A DNA stretch of 64,000 bases from Schistocerca nitens. Its lineage: Eukaryota > Arthropoda > Insecta > Orthoptera > Acrididae. Shown piece by piece: positions 11,250-23,089 of the stretch. Both the position numbers and the translations under genes were made by a program. Location of the stretch: NCBI RefSeq assembly GCF_023898315.1, contig NC_064616.1:708875389-708939388 (forward strand), read 5' to 3'. Under the pieces are notes generated by a model. It was not told the DNA's origin, made no database searches, and was given only the letters and a program-made list of their open reading frames with translations. How positions within the stretch are numbered: position 1 is the first letter of the stretch; the number at the start of each line of letters is the position of its first letter.

Positions 11250-12356
11250 GAAGTCTGTAGTAGAAAGTATAAGACCCTTTGACCATGGCCCCCGAAGAGA
11301 GGGAATACCATCTGGTGGTATTGTGAGCACATAACATTGTAAGGAAAGTTGATGAATGGAGCAGAGATGAATGGGAAATCATTAGTGACACTGACAAAGG
11401 GTGGATTATTATGGCCTGGCACCTGAAGAAGAGCATCATGGAAATGGTAATACAGTTCATGTGCTACTGTCTTGATCAGTGGAAAGTTCTTGAAGGACAA
11501 AGAAATCCCGAGTAAACGACGAGGTGAATGGATGTCCACACCTCATCACAGAATATGGTAAGAGGTGTTCCTGCACTGTAATGCAGGATAAGTGACAATC
11601 TGTGACAGATTTGTTGACAGAGTAAAATGCTGGTGTGGACACAATTGTTTCAGAGCATATCGTTCAGCACACATTGTTGAACATGAGGCACCACAGCAGA
11701 TATAGGGATGCTGTGTGTTCCATGTTGACCATAGGGCATTGTCAGCTAAGAAATGCAGTGGCACCGGATCATCGAGATTGGATTGTGGATCAATGGAATG
11801 TGTCACCTGATCAGGTAATCATATTTCGTGTCACAATAGGTTGAAGTTGTAAGCTGATGGAAGCAGTATTATAGTGTGGAGGATATTCATCCAGGCTTGT
11901 GTGTTACTACTAACTGAATGCGTGATGACAGCTATGAACTATGTGAACGTATTGGGGACTGTCTGCATCCCCTCATGCTCAACATCATTTTCAACTGTGA
12001 TAGTATCGTCTAGCAGCATAACTGGCCATGCCACAAGACCAGAATGGTGCTGTAATAGTTTGTGGAAAGATGACAGTGAAATCATGTTGATGTGTTGGGA
12101 CTTACATTTCCTGATCTGAACCCGATATAACACGTGTGACTCTATCGAGCACCACCTCTGAGACAACAAACTGTTGGCCCAGAATTTGTGGAAACTATGT
12201 GACTTGTGTATAGGTATTTAATGTCACATATAACTCCAGAAAACTGCCAAGGACTTTTCAAATAGATGACATGCCGAATAGTGCCTGTATTGCATTCCAG
12301 ACGTGGACCAACATGCTGTCAAGCAGGTGGTCATAATGTCTTGCCTCATCATTTAT
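11250..12356 (+). mobile_element. Tc1-family transposon, family shared with 46366-47546, very decayed
   Basis: The right end GTCATAATGTCTTGCCTCATC (12330-12350) is the same terminal sequence as in the copy at 46366-47546. Along its length the plus strand follows that family: an ACCATCTGGTGG stretch near 11310, a CATGTGCTACTGTCTTGA stretch near 11458, TGTTGAACATGAGGCACCACAG near 11674, DHRDWIVDQWN (about 11768-11800) and PDLNPI (about 12112-12130). The catalytic acids of the first two motifs are not recognisable. The left terminal repeat is not clear, so the start is approximate. Confidence 0.7.
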
Positions 12357-12521
12357 TACCAGAAAGACAGCTTGGAATTTTCCAGAAGGGTAGACATTGA
12401 TAGGAACAAGAAGAAATGTGAATTTGACCATGGACTTAAACAGATGAGGGAGAAATGTTTTGAGCTCTAAGCTACAGACTTCCAAGAGACAGCGAATAAC
12501 AACCAAACTGCTATTATAGTC

Positions 12522-13464
12522 ATGTTGCTGTTGTCTTCAATCTGAAGACTGGTTTGATGCAGCTCTCTATGCTATTCTACCCTGTGCAAGCCTTTTCATC
12601 TTTGAATAACTACTGCAATCCGCATCCTTTTGAATGTGCTTACCATATTCATCTCTTGGTCTCCTCCTATGATTTTAACCATCTGCTTTTCTCTCCAGTA
12701 CTAAACTGCTAATCCCTTGATGTATCTGAATATGTTCTATCAATCGATCTCTCCTTTTGATGAAGTTGTGCCACAAATTTTGTCTCTCTGCAATTATAAT
12801 CAGTACCTCCTCATTAGTTGTGCAAACTACCCATCAAATATTCAACATTCTTCTTTAACACCACGTCTCAAAATCCTCAACTCTTATCTAGTCAAAACTG
12901 TTTGTCGTCCATGTTTCACTTCCATACATGGCTACACTCCACACAAATACCTTCAGAAAAGACTTCCTATACTCAATGTTAACAATTTTTCTTAGTCAGA
13001 AATGCTTTTTGTGTCATTGTCAGTTTACATTTTACATCCTATTTACCTTTGCCATCACCAGTTATTTTGGTGCCCAAATGGCAAAAGTCATTCACTAATT
13101 TTAGTGTCTCGTTTCCTAATCTAATTCCCTCAGCATCACCAGATATAATTTGAGTAAACTCAATTATCCTTGTTTTGTTTTTGTTGAAGTTCATCTTATA
13201 TCCTCCTTTCAATTTGATGTCCATTCTGTTCAACTACTCTTCCAGGTCCTTTGTTGTCTCTGATAGAATAACAATGTCTGTCTCTGATAGAATAACAATG
13301 TCATCAGCAAACGTCAGAAGTTTTTATCTTTTCTCCCTGAACTTGCATTCCTACTCCAATTTTCTTTGATTTCCTTTAGTCTTGCTCAATGTAGGTATTG
13401 AATAACATTGGGGATAGGCTACAGCCCTGTCTCACCCCCTTCTCAACCACTGCCTTCCTTTCAT
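12522..13464 (-). mobile_element. RTE-type LINE, 3' part (RT thumb and 3' end)
   Basis: The minus strand carries the C-terminal part of an RTE-like ORF2. An IRLGNETLKLVNDFCHLGTKI segment (13075-13150) is the 'YLG' thumb region after the RT core. Further downstream (12950-12600) is a decayed segment matching the VYGCETWTL... and GRPR-type tail known in this clade, and the 3' end is at about 12522. The family is recognised from its usual sequence, which I know as a dispersed repeat in locust-like genomes. The matching 5' part is at 16757-18048; the RT core between them is missing. Confidence 0.75.
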
Positions 13465-15068
13465 GGCCCCCTCAGGGGGCTCAGCATTTAGTTGCTGGAT
13501 ACGGGATTGGCGACCCCGGGGTCCCTGAGCTGGGGACTGGGAGGAGCCACCCGTTCTCAATACCGTAAGCTCTCAGCATGCTTCAACAACCACCGTAAGG
13601 CGCTACAGTGGAACGTTGTACGGTACAGAGCCCGGGGATCTTGGCTTAACTGTCTGGATCGCGAGGATGGTATAAAGCTCTATAAAAAAAAAACCTCAAT
13701 CTCAATGTGGCTGCGTGCCGAGGAGACAGTTGCTAGCGGGTGACCTCTGGGGAACCTGCCCCCCCCCCCCCCTCTGGTTGTATTAGGATTACCCAGGCAA
13801 GCGGGGCTCTGTCTGTGTGGACATTCCTTCCTCTAGCTGCTCGTGGGACCACCATGAAATGAAATACGAACAGTGCGCAAGCACGAGTCTCTAAGAAAGG
13901 AAAGTTCAATGCTTTGCAGTATGACCCCCAATCGTTCCCTTCCCTGTCCACACCGGGGGAGGAACGGCGGTCTAATTTACCTGGTGAGACGTATTCTCCT
14001 CGATTTCTGGTTTGCAGCCGAATAGCTGGGGACTCATTTCTGACCACAAAGCCTCAGTTTTTTGTGGAAAATTTAGAGAACAAGTTTGGAGAAGTTGAGG
14101 GCCTGTCAAAAATGAGGTCTGGAGCAGTCCTTATACAGACAGCATCCCCATCACAGTTACAGGCATTGTTTGCTTGTGACAAGCTCGGTGATGTTGCAGT
14201 CTCCATTACACCTGATAAGAGCCTCAATATGGTTCAGGGACTTATTTTTCATCGTGACCTGTTGTTGTAGTCTGACGACGAGCTTCCTGCAAATCTGCAA
14301 CGCCGCGGTGTCCACTTTGTACGACGTGTCTTCATGGGACCTAAAGATAGTAGGGTCACCAGCGGCGCCTTCATCTTGGCTTTCGATGGAGACACCCTGC
14401 CCAGGAAGGTCAAGGTGATGATATATCGATGTGATGTTAAGCCTTACGTCCCTCCTCCCATGTGCTGCTTCAAGTGCTGGAGGTTTGTGCATATGTCATA
14501 GAGATGTGACACCAACCCTACCTGTCAGAATTGTGGACGTTCCTCCCACCCCAACGTCCCGTGTTCGCCGCCCCGTTTGTGTCGACTGCGGACAGAAACA
14601 TTCACCTTGCTCATCAGACTGATCGGTTTATCAAACTGAACAGAAGATATGGAGTATAAGACCTTGGACATGCTCACTTATACAGATGATAAATGCAAGT
14701 ACGACCGACTTCACCCTGTGTGCATTTCATCGACGTTTGCTGCAGCAGCTTCGATGTCGCCGTCCCTGGCAACAAGCCCCCAAGCTCAGCCGCTTCTTAT
14801 GGGCCCTCCCGCCCGGCCGTCTATTCCTGCCCCCCAGGTGGTTGGGGGAACACCCTCTTCCGTTGCTCCCCTGTTATCAACATCGGGAGTAACAACACCT
14901 CCTTCTTTGGGGACTTTAGTCCGCACCTCTGCACCGGAGAAGTGCCCGCCTCCTCCAGCTCCCCTCGCACGGAAGGGATCACGGATCGCTTGGTGCCCTC
15001 CCTTCCATGGTTACTGCCCCTCCAGATGTCAGCCAGTGGCTGAAAAAGCCACCACCTGAGGGCTTTGC
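13465..15068 (+). mobile_element. I-like LINE, 5' fragment (5' UTR and ORF1)
   Basis: It starts with GGCCCCCTCAGGGGGCTCAGC, a GC-rich 5' UTR unlike its AT-rich surroundings, continues through ORF1 and stops abruptly at about 15068, where a CR1-like fragment on the opposite strand begins. The endonuclease and RT are absent. It sits between the two halves of the RTE-type LINE. Confidence 0.8.
13853..14620 (+). pseudogene. I-like LINE ORF1 (Gag-like, zinc knuckles), broken
   Basis: ORF1 proteins of this type bind the element RNA. The likely start is the ATG at 13853; the third codon is now TGA where relatives have an Arg codon, consistent with CpG decay. The longest open part is 13914-14270 with YDPQSFPSL near its N-terminus, and a stop follows at LLL. 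After a frame change come the zinc knuckles near 14460-14600: CFKCWRFVHMS-stop-RC, CQNCGRSSHPNVPC and CVDCGQKHSPC. The second and third are intact; the first keeps its Cys and His positions but contains a stop. A proline-rich tail follows. Confidence 0.75.
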
Positions 15069-16756
15069 TGTGATGACTTCCATCCCAATTCGCGTATCAT
15101 ATCTGCCACACTCTCTTCCCTATTACGTGATAATACAAAACGAGCTGCCCTTTTTGCACCCTTTCGATGTCCTCCGTCAATCCCACCTGGTAAGGATCCC
15201 ACACCACGCAGCAATATTCTAACAGAGGACGAACGAGTGTAGTGTAAGCTGTCTCTTTAGTGGATTTGTTGCATCTTCTAAGTATCCTGCCAATGAAACG
15301 CAACCTTTGGCTCGCCTTCCCCACAATATTATCTATGTGTGTCTTTCCAACTGAAGTTGTTCGTAATTTTTACACCCAGCTACTTAGTTGAATTGACAGC
15401 CTTGAGAATTGTACTATTTATCGAGTAATCGAGTTCCAACGGATTTCTTTTGGAACTCGTGTGGATCACCTCACACTTTTCGTTATTTAGCGTCAACTGC
15501 CACCTGCCACACCATACAGCAATCTTTTCTAAATCACTTTGCAACTGATACTGGTCTTCGGATGACCCTACTAGACGGTAAATTACAGCATCATCTGCGA
15601 ACAACCTAAGAGAACTGCTCAGATTGTCACCCAGGTCATTTATATAGATCAGGAACAGCAGAGGTCCCAGGACGCTTGCCTGGGGAACACCTGATATCAC
15701 TTCAGTTTTACTCGATGATTTACCGTCTACTACTACGAACTGCGACATTCCTGACAGGAAATCACGAATCCAGTCGCACAACTGAGACGATACCCCATAG
15801 TCCCGCAGCTTGATTAGAAGTCGCTTGTGAGGAACGGTGTAAAAAGCTTTCTGGGAATCTAGAAATACGGAATCAACTTGAGATCCCCTGTCGACAGCGG
15901 CCATTACTTCGTGCGAATAAAGAGCTAGCTGCGTTGCACAAGAACGATGTTTTCTGAAACCATGCTCATTACGTATCAATAGATCGTTCCCTTTGAGGTG
16001 ATTCATAATGTTTGAATACAGTATATGCTCCAAAACCCTACTGCAAACCAATGTCAATGATATAGGTCTGTAGTTAGATGGATTACCCCTACTACCCTTC
16101 TTAAACACTGGTGCGACCTACGCAATTTTCCAATCTGTAGGTACAGATCTATCGGCGAGCGAGCGGTTGTATATGATTGCTAAGTAGGGAGCTATTGTAT
16201 CAGCGTAATCTGAAAGGAACCTAATTGGTATACAGTCTGGACCTGAAGACTTGCCCGTATCAAGTGATCTGAGTTGCTTCGCAACCCCTAAGGTATCTAC
16301 TTCTAAGAAACCCATGCTAGCAGCTGTTCGTGTTTCAAATTCTGGAATATTCCATTCGTCTTCCCTGGTGAAGGAATTTCGGAAAACTGCGTTCAATAAC
16401 TCGGCTTTAGCGGCACAGTTGTCGGTAACAGTACCATCGGCACTGCGCAGCAAAGGTATTGACTGCGTCTTGCCACTTGTGTACTTTACATACGACCAGA
16501 ATCTCTTCGGATTTTCTACCAAATTTCGAGACAATGTTTCGTTGTGGAACCTATTAAAGGCATCTCGCATTGAAGTCCGTGCCAAATTTCGCGCGTCTGT
16601 AAATTGTAGCCAATCTTTGGGATTTCGCGTTCTTCTGAACTTCGCATGCTTTTTCCGTTGCCTCTGCAACAGAGTTCGGACCTGTTTTGTGTACCACGGG
16701 GGATCAGTTCCATCTCTTACCAGTTTATGAGGTATGAATCTCTCAATTGCTGTTGC
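15069..16756 (-). mobile_element. CR1-like LINE fragment covering the RT
   Basis: This is a minus-strand fragment from the endonuclease-RT linker to just short of the ORF2 end. Both the 5' and 3' ends of the element are missing. The left junction (15068) joins directly to a truncated I-like ORF1 and the right junction to RTE sequence, so it probably arose with deletions on both sides rather than by clean insertion. Confidence 0.85.
15097..16713 (-). pseudogene. CR1-like reverse transcriptase, partial, lightly damaged
   Basis: Two long frames (16669-16118 and 16108-15380) are separated by a single stop after PTDWKIA and were one ORF. In order they carry KHAKFRRTRNPKDW, RFWSYVKYTSGKT, SLDTGKSSGPDCIP (finger), NYRPISL, RNEHGFRKHRSC, motif A FLDSQKAFYTVPH, motif B SGVPQASVLGPLLF, motif C LFADDAVIYR, and WQLTLNNEKC (thumb). 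Motif C keeps both Asp. Motif A keeps its Asp but has Tyr where the family has Asp in AFDTVPH, and motif B has Ala for Gly in PQGS. After 15380 frames shift, ending with LEYCCVVWDPYQVGL. It is unlikely to be active because its ends are missing. Confidence 0.85.
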
Positions 16757-18048
16757 TACTTAATCTTTGCTGAATTTTTATATTTTCTCCTTTCATCAAT
16801 TAGATTTAATGTATATTGTGTTATTCAATGATTTTTACAAGGCCTTATCTTTTTTCCCATTTGATCCCCTGCTACCTTCATTGTTTCGTCTCTCAAAGCT
16901 ACCCATTCATCTTCTACTGTGTTACTTGGCCCCGTTTGAATCATCTGTTGCCTAATGTTCCCTCTAAAACTTTCAACATCATCTGGTTCTTTCAAATTTT
17001 CCAGGTCCCATCTCCTTAATTTCCTACCTTTTTGCAATTTCATTAGTTTTAATCTACAGTTCAGAACCAATAAATCTTGATCAGAGTCCACATCTGCCTC
17101 AGAAAACAACTTGCAGTTTAATATATGGTTCTGAAACCTCTGTCTTGCAATTACATAATCAGTCTGAAACCTTCCAGTATCTCCACATCTCTTTCACATA
17201 TACAACTTGCTATCATGATCCTTAAACCAAGCATTGGTTATGATTAAATTGTGCTCTGTGCAAAATTCTGCCAGGAGACTTCCTCTTTCATTCCTTTCCA
17301 CCAAGTTCATATTCACCCATTGTTCCTTCTCTTCCTTTTCCCACTATTGGATGTGGGCTTAGTGTGTATCTTGGCTACTATAATCTACTATAATATGTTC
17401 ATTAAGCTGTTCATAGTAGCTTACCCACATTTCCATTTTCTTATTCATTATTAAACATACTCCTGCATTACCCCCATTTGATTTTGTATTTGTAACTCTG
17501 TATTCACATGATGAGAAGTCCTTTCCCGCCTGCTGCCAAACTTCACAAATGCCACCATGTCTAACTTCAGCCTATCCATTTCCCTTTTTAAATTTTCTTA
17601 CCTACCTGCTCGATTAAGGGATCCATGCTCTGATGTATGGAATGCAAGTTTGTTTCTCCTGATTACATTCTCCTGAGTCCCCACCAGGAGATCAAAATGG
17701 GGGACTCTGGACTGTTTTACCCAAGAGGATGCCATCATCATTTAACTACAGTAGACCTGCACGCCCTTGTGAAAAATTACAACTGTATTTTCCCCTGTGC
17801 TTTCAGCCATTTGCAGTACCAGCACTGCAAGGCTGCTTTGGTTGATGTTACAAGGCCAAATCAGTTAATCATCCTGAGTGTTACCCTGCAGTTACTGAAA
17901 AAGTTACTGTCCCTCTTCTGGAACCGCTCATTTGTGTGGCCCCTAAACAGTCATCCCTCCATTGTGGTGTCACATGTGGTATAACTATCTGTATCACTGA
18001 GGCATGCAAGCCACTCCACCTGTGGCATGGTTCATGGGGGGGGGGGGG
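16757..18048 (-). mobile_element. RTE-type LINE, 5' part (5' end and endonuclease)
   Basis: It runs from a G-run at 18037-18048 (the 5' end, read on the minus strand) through a decayed 5' region to the endonuclease-RT linker, which breaks off at about 16757. It is collinear with the 3' part at 12522-13464 in the same orientation. What would join them, the RT core, is absent. Confidence 0.75.
16780..17330 (-). pseudogene. RTE/BovB-type endonuclease and linker, broken
   Basis: The minus strand reads ERNERG with EFCTEHNLIITNAWF (about 17200-17310), a QTDYVIARQRF segment, then DVDSDQDLLVLNCRLKLMKL (about 17050-17105). This order matches the end of the APE-type endonuclease in RTE/BovB LINEs, also seen in the domesticated CFDP2. 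The catalytic SDH motif reads SDQ, so the catalytic His is lost. The linker RRWDLENLKEPDDVESF follows. Stops and frame changes separate these blocks. Confidence 0.75.
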
Positions 18049-18178
18049 CTGTAATATATCAAGAAGGCTTTGCTAAAAAATATTGCTGACATTTTACAGA
18101 GAGTTTAATTGGTATCATTTTGTTCAAATGTGGTGGACATAGAAGAGTTATCACCAAAGCGGAAATCACAGTCTAAGC

Positions 18179-18439
18179 GCACCGAGCGAGGTGGCGCAGT
18201 GGTTAGCACACTGGACTCGCATTCGGGAGGACAACGGTTCAATCCCGTCCCCAGCCATCCTGATTTAGGTTTTCCGTGATTTCCCTAAATCGCTTCAGGC
18301 CAATGCCGGGATGGTTCCTTTGAAAGGGCACGGCCGATTTCCTTCCCAATCCTTCCCTAACCCGAGCATGAGCTCCGTCTCTAATGACCTCGTTGTCGAC
18401 GGGACGTTAAACACTAACCACCACCACCACCACCACCAC
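18179..18439 (+). mobile_element. tRNA-headed SINE with CCA-repeat tail, full copy
   Basis: The A box is GTGGCGCAGTGGTTAGCACA and the B box region is ACGGTTCAATCCCG. A conserved body follows (CATCCTGATTTAGGTTTTCC, then TTTGAAAGGGCACGGCC), ending in a CCA microsatellite (18417-18440). The flanks CACAGTCTAAGC at 18167-18178 and 18440-18451 match exactly over 12 bases as a target-site duplication. A truncated copy of the same family lies at 61550-61762. Confidence 0.9.
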
Positions 18440-18451
18440 CACAGTCTAAGC

Positions 18452-18994
18452 AAATAGGTACCAAGTAATGTTATAAGACAATGTATATTTATTTTGGTGT
18501 GAGGGTGCCATTTGGAGAATATTGAGAGAATAGCGATCATCACTTTCGCTTCAGAAGAAATTTTTGGCAAACCAACAGTGAAAACTTTATAGAAACCACG
18601 GAATCTATGAGAAGGACTATATGTGAAGCTTGAAGTAATTCCCCAAGATGTCCCAGAAAATCGCAGTGTGTGGTTCAGAATCTTCCATCCAGTATCTTGT
18701 GGACTAACCATTTGCTGAAACAATATACAAGAGACATGTTTATGCACGCAGATCCTACTGCACCATCATTTGACATTAACACACACTCGCAAATGGATGA
18801 TCTTGAAATAAGCATCTCATTTTTAAGAAATACTAGCAAGTACCTACTCAAAGTAAACAAGACATAAGGCTATTGTGCAGTATCTATTACATTTTGTATG
18901 ATTTACACTGCTTAAGAAGCCCCTATTCTTCTCATTTTTATTGTGTATCTCCTACTTACTGATTCTTGCCTCATGACTGGAAACAGTGTGCTCC
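18452..18994. other. Unassigned DNA
   Basis: No recognisable gene or element between the SINE and the CR1-like 5' UTR. Confidence 0.4.
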
Positions 18995-19351
18995 CTGCCG
19001 CGGTTGGATATGCAGCTGCCAGCAGCAAGTCATATACTCTTAGCTCACTTATTTGTTAAATAGTTTAATTCTTAATTTCTTTGCGTGTTTTAGGGTACTG
19101 GCATTGTTTAATTCATAAATTTCAGGCATATTATAGTATTTGATAGTTTTAGCATCGTGTTTTAGTACCTGAATAGTGTAAAATCGCGTAGTCTCCTTCC
19201 GCCACCGAGCAGTGTGTCAGCAGTGCACAGGTAGCAGCATTACTGCATTTACTGGGCAGTCTTGTATTTTAATAACTGTTTAAATTTTGTGTCGATTTGT
19301 TTGCGCTGTCTGTAGATTAGTTCAGACGTTCTTTGCACAACTGTTTTTAGC

Positions 19352-20303
19352 ATGGATAGGGACTGCAACTGCTGTGTTCGGATGCGGGCTGAGTTGGCAT
19401 CCCTTCGCTCCCAGCTTCAGGCAGCGTTGGCTTCGGTCACACAGCTTGAGGCTGTTGCCAATGGGCATAACTGTGGGGGTCCGGATGGGGGTTTGTCGGG
19501 GATGGCCAGCTCATCCCACGCATCCCCCAATCGGACTACGGCTGTGGCTGCCCGGGATACTGCCCACATTGAGGCTGACTCGTCGCCCGTGGTAGAGTGG
19601 GAGGTCGTCTTGAGGTGTTTGGCAGGGGGCGAAAGACATTCCGGAGGGCTGAACGGAAGGCCTCTCCAGTTTGTCTGATGAACTGGTTTCAGGCTTCGGC
19701 CGGACATGACTGCTTGTCCTGTTCCAGATTTCCCCTCAGTCTGCAAGATCCGGGTGGTCGCAGAGGGTGGACTTAATGGTAGTTGGGAGCTCCAATGTCA
19801 GGTGTGTAGTGGGGCCCCTTAGGGATATGGCAGCAAGAGAATGGAAGAAAACCAATGTGCACTCCGTGTGCATACCGGGGGGAGTCATTCCAGATGTTGA
19901 AAGGGTCCTTCCACATGCCATGAAGGGTACAGGGTGCACCCATCTGCAGGTGGTCGATCATGTCGGCACCAATGATGTGTGTCAATATGGATCAGAGGAA
20001 ATCCTCTCTTGCTTGTGGTGGCTATTTGATTTGGTGAAGACTGCCAGTTTCGCTAGCGGGATGAAAGCAGAGCTCACCATCTGCAGCATCGTCGACAGGA
20101 CTGACTGCGGGCCTTTGGTACAGAGCCGAGTGGAGGGTCTGAATCAAAAGCTGAGACTGTGTGGGCTGCAGATTCCTCGACTTGCGCCATAGGGTGGTGG
20201 GGTTTCGGGTTCCGCTGGATAGGTCAGGAGTCCACTACACACAGCAGGCGGCTACACGGGTAGCAGGGGTTGTGTGGCGTGGACTGGGTGGTTTTTTAGT
20301 TTA
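19352..20303 (+). pseudogene. CR1-like ORF1 with SGNH/GDSL esterase domain, broken
   Basis: The first segment (19352-19678) starts MDRDCNCC and has a short coiled-coil-like heptad stretch (ELASLRSQLQAALASVTQLE). After a frame change the second segment (19767-20192) shows SGNH-hydrolase blocks in order: VVGSSNVR (block I, with GDS altered to GSS), GGVI, and HVGTND (block III, GTND intact). A further frameshift near 20185 leads to DRSGVHYTQQAATRVA, which supplies the D..H of block V. Esterase-type ORF1 is established for the CR1 clade (Kapitonov and Jurka). Three frames are needed, so no protein is made. Confidence 0.8.
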
Positions 20304-20399
20304 GATGGCCTCGGGCAAGTACAGAAAGGGCAACAGCCTCAAAGGGTGCGGGGCAAAGTCAGGACATGCGGGGACCAAGCAGCAATCGGTATTGTAATT

Positions 20400-23089
20400 G
20401 TCAACTGTTGAAGCTGCATTGGTAAAGTACCGGAACTTCAAGTGCTGATAGAAAGCACCAAAGCTGAAATCGTTATAGGTACGGAAAGCTGGCTGAAGCC
20501 AGAGATAAATTCTGCCGAAATATTTACAAAGGCACAGACTGTGTTTAGAAAGGATAGATTGCATGCAACGGGGGTGGTGGCGTGTTTGTCGCTGTTAGTA
20601 GTAGTTTATCCTGTAGTGAAGTAGAAGTGGATAGTTCCTGTGAATTATTATGGGTGGAGGTTACACTCAACAACCGAGCTAGGTTAATAATTAGCTCCGT
20701 TTACCGACCTCCTGACTCGGTAGCATTTGTGGCAGAACAACTGAGAGAAAATCTGGAATACATTTCACATAAATTTCCTCAGCATGTTATAGTCTTAGGT
20801 GGAGATATCAATTTACCAGGTATAGACTGGGACACTCGGATGTTTAGGACGGATGGTAGGGACAGAGCATCGAGTGACATTATACTGAGTGCACTATCCG
20901 AAAATTACCTCGAGCAATTAAACAGAGAACCGACTCGTGGAGATAACATCTTGGACCTACTGATAACAAACAGACCCGAACTTTTCAACTCTGTAAGCGC
21001 AGAACAGGGAATCAGTGATGATAAGGCCATTGCAGCATCCCTGAATATGGAAGTAAATAGGAATATAAAAAAAGGTAGGAAGGTTTATCTGTTTAGCAAG
21101 AGTAATAGAAGGCAGATTTCAGACTACCTAACAGAGCAAAATGAAAATTTCTGTTCCGACACTGACAATGTTGAGTGTTTATAGAAAAAGTTCAAGGCAG
21201 TTGTAAAATGCGTTTTAGACAGGTACGTGCCGAGTAAAACTGTGAGGGACGAGAAAAAACCACCATGGTTCAACAATAAAGTTAGGAAACTATTGCAAAA
21301 GCAAAGAGAGCTTCACTGCCAGTTTAAACGCAGCCAAAACCTCTCAGACAAACAGAAGCTAAACACTGTCAAAGTTAGTGTAAGGAGGGCTATGCGTGAA
21401 GCGTTCAGTAAATTCGAAAGTAAAATTCTGTGTACCTACTTGACAGAAAATCCTAGGAAGTTCTGGTCTTACGTTAAATCAGTAAGTGGCTCGAAACAGC
21501 ATATCCAGACACTCCAGGATGATGATGGCATTGAAATAGAGGATGCTACGCGTAAAGCTGAAATACTAAACACCTTTTTCCAAAGCTGTTTCACAGAGGA
21601 AGACCGCACTGCAGTTCCTTCTCTAAATCTTCGCACAAACGAAAAAATGGCTGACATCGAAATAAGTGTCTAAGGAATAGAAAAGCAACTGGAATCACTC
21701 AACAGAGGAAAGTCCACTGGACCTGACGGGATACCAATTCGATTCTACTCAGAGTACGCGAAAGAACTTGCCCCCCTTCTAACAGCCGTGTACCACAAGT
21801 CTCTAGAGGAACGGAAGGTTCCAAATGATTGGAAAAGAGCACAGGTAGTCCCAGTCTACATGAAGGATCGTCGAGCAGATGCGCAAAACTATAGACCTAT
21901 ATCTCTGATGTCAATCTGTTGTAGAATTTTAGAACATGTTTTTTGCTCGAGTATCATGTCGTTTCTGGAAACCCCGAATCTACTCTGTAGGAATCAACAT
22001 GGATTCTGGAAACAGCGATCGTCTAACACCCAACTCGCTTTATTTGTTCATGAGACCCAGAAAATATTAGATACAGGCTCCCAGGAAGATGCTATTTTCC
22101 TTGACTTCCAGAAGGCGTTCGATACAGTTCCGCACTTTCGCCTGATAAAGAAAGTAAGAGCCTACGGCATATCAGACCAGCTGTGTGCCTGTATTGAAGA
22201 GTTTTTAGCAAACTGAACACAGTATGTTGTTCTCAATGGAGAGACGTCTACAGATGTTAAAGTAACCTCTGGCGTACCACAGGGGAGTGTTATGGGACCA
22301 TTGCTTTTCACAGTATATATAAGTGACCTAGTAGATAGTGTCGGAAGTTCCATGCGGTTTTTCTCAGATGATGCTGTAGTATACAGAGAAGTTGGAGAAT
22401 TAGAAAATTGCAGCGAAATGCTGGGAGATCTGCAGCGGATAGGTACTTGGTGCAGGGAATGGCAACTGACCCTTAACATATACAAATGTAATGTATTGCG
22501 AATACATAGAAAGAAGGATTGTTTATTGTATGATTATATGATAGCGGAACAAACACTGGTAGCAGTTACTTCTGTAAAATATCTGGGAGTATGCGTGCAG
22601 AACGATTTGAAGTGGAATGATCATATAAAATTAATTGTTGGTAAAGCGGGTGTCAGGTTGAGATTCATTGGGAGAGTCCTTAGAAAATGTAGTCCATCAA
22701 CAAAGGAGGTGGCTTACAAAACACTCGTTCGACCTATACTTGAGTATTGCTCATCAGTGTGGGATCCGTACCAGATCGGGTTGACGGAGGAGATAGAGAA
22801 GATCCAAAGAAGAGCGGCGCGTTTCGTCACAGGGTTATTTGGTAACCGTGATAGCGTTACGGAGATGTTTAATAAACTCAAGTGGCAGACTCTGCAAGAG
22901 AGGCGCTCTGCATCGCGGTATAGCTTGCTGTCCAGGTTGCGAGAGGGTGCATTTCTGGATGTGGTATCGAAAATATTGCTTCCCCCTACTTATACCTCCC
23001 GAGGAGATCACGAATGTAAAATTAGAGATATTCGAGTGCGCACGGAGGCTTTCCGGCAGTCGTTCTTCCCACGAACCATATGCGACTGA
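20400..23089 (+). pseudogene. CR1-like ORF2: endonuclease plus reverse transcriptase
   Basis: The endonuclease begins with PELQVLIE and GTESWLK (about 20430-20500). A one-base loss near 20575 shifts frame, then the frame stays constant to the end with stops at about 21182, 21671 and 22214. EN motifs are YRPPDS, GGDINLPGIDW (catalytic Asp and Asn) and SDDKA, where the catalytic His of SDHKA is Asp. The RT has GKSTGPDGIPI, NYRPISL, motif A FLDFQKAFDTVPH, motif B SGVPQGSVMGPLLF, motif C FSDDAVVYR, and WQLTLN. The C-terminal part (22292-23089) contains LVRPILEYCSSVWDPYQIGL and ends FRQSFFPRTICD. The RT active site looks intact. Confidence 0.9.

Noticed and set aside
14649..15059. Proline/serine-rich 136-codon ORF as a separate gene
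   Set aside because: It is the variable tail of the I-like ORF1 in a shifted frame.
18295..18747. 150-codon minus-strand ORF
   Set aside because: It reads through the SINE and its CCA tail (a run of Trp codons); not a gene.
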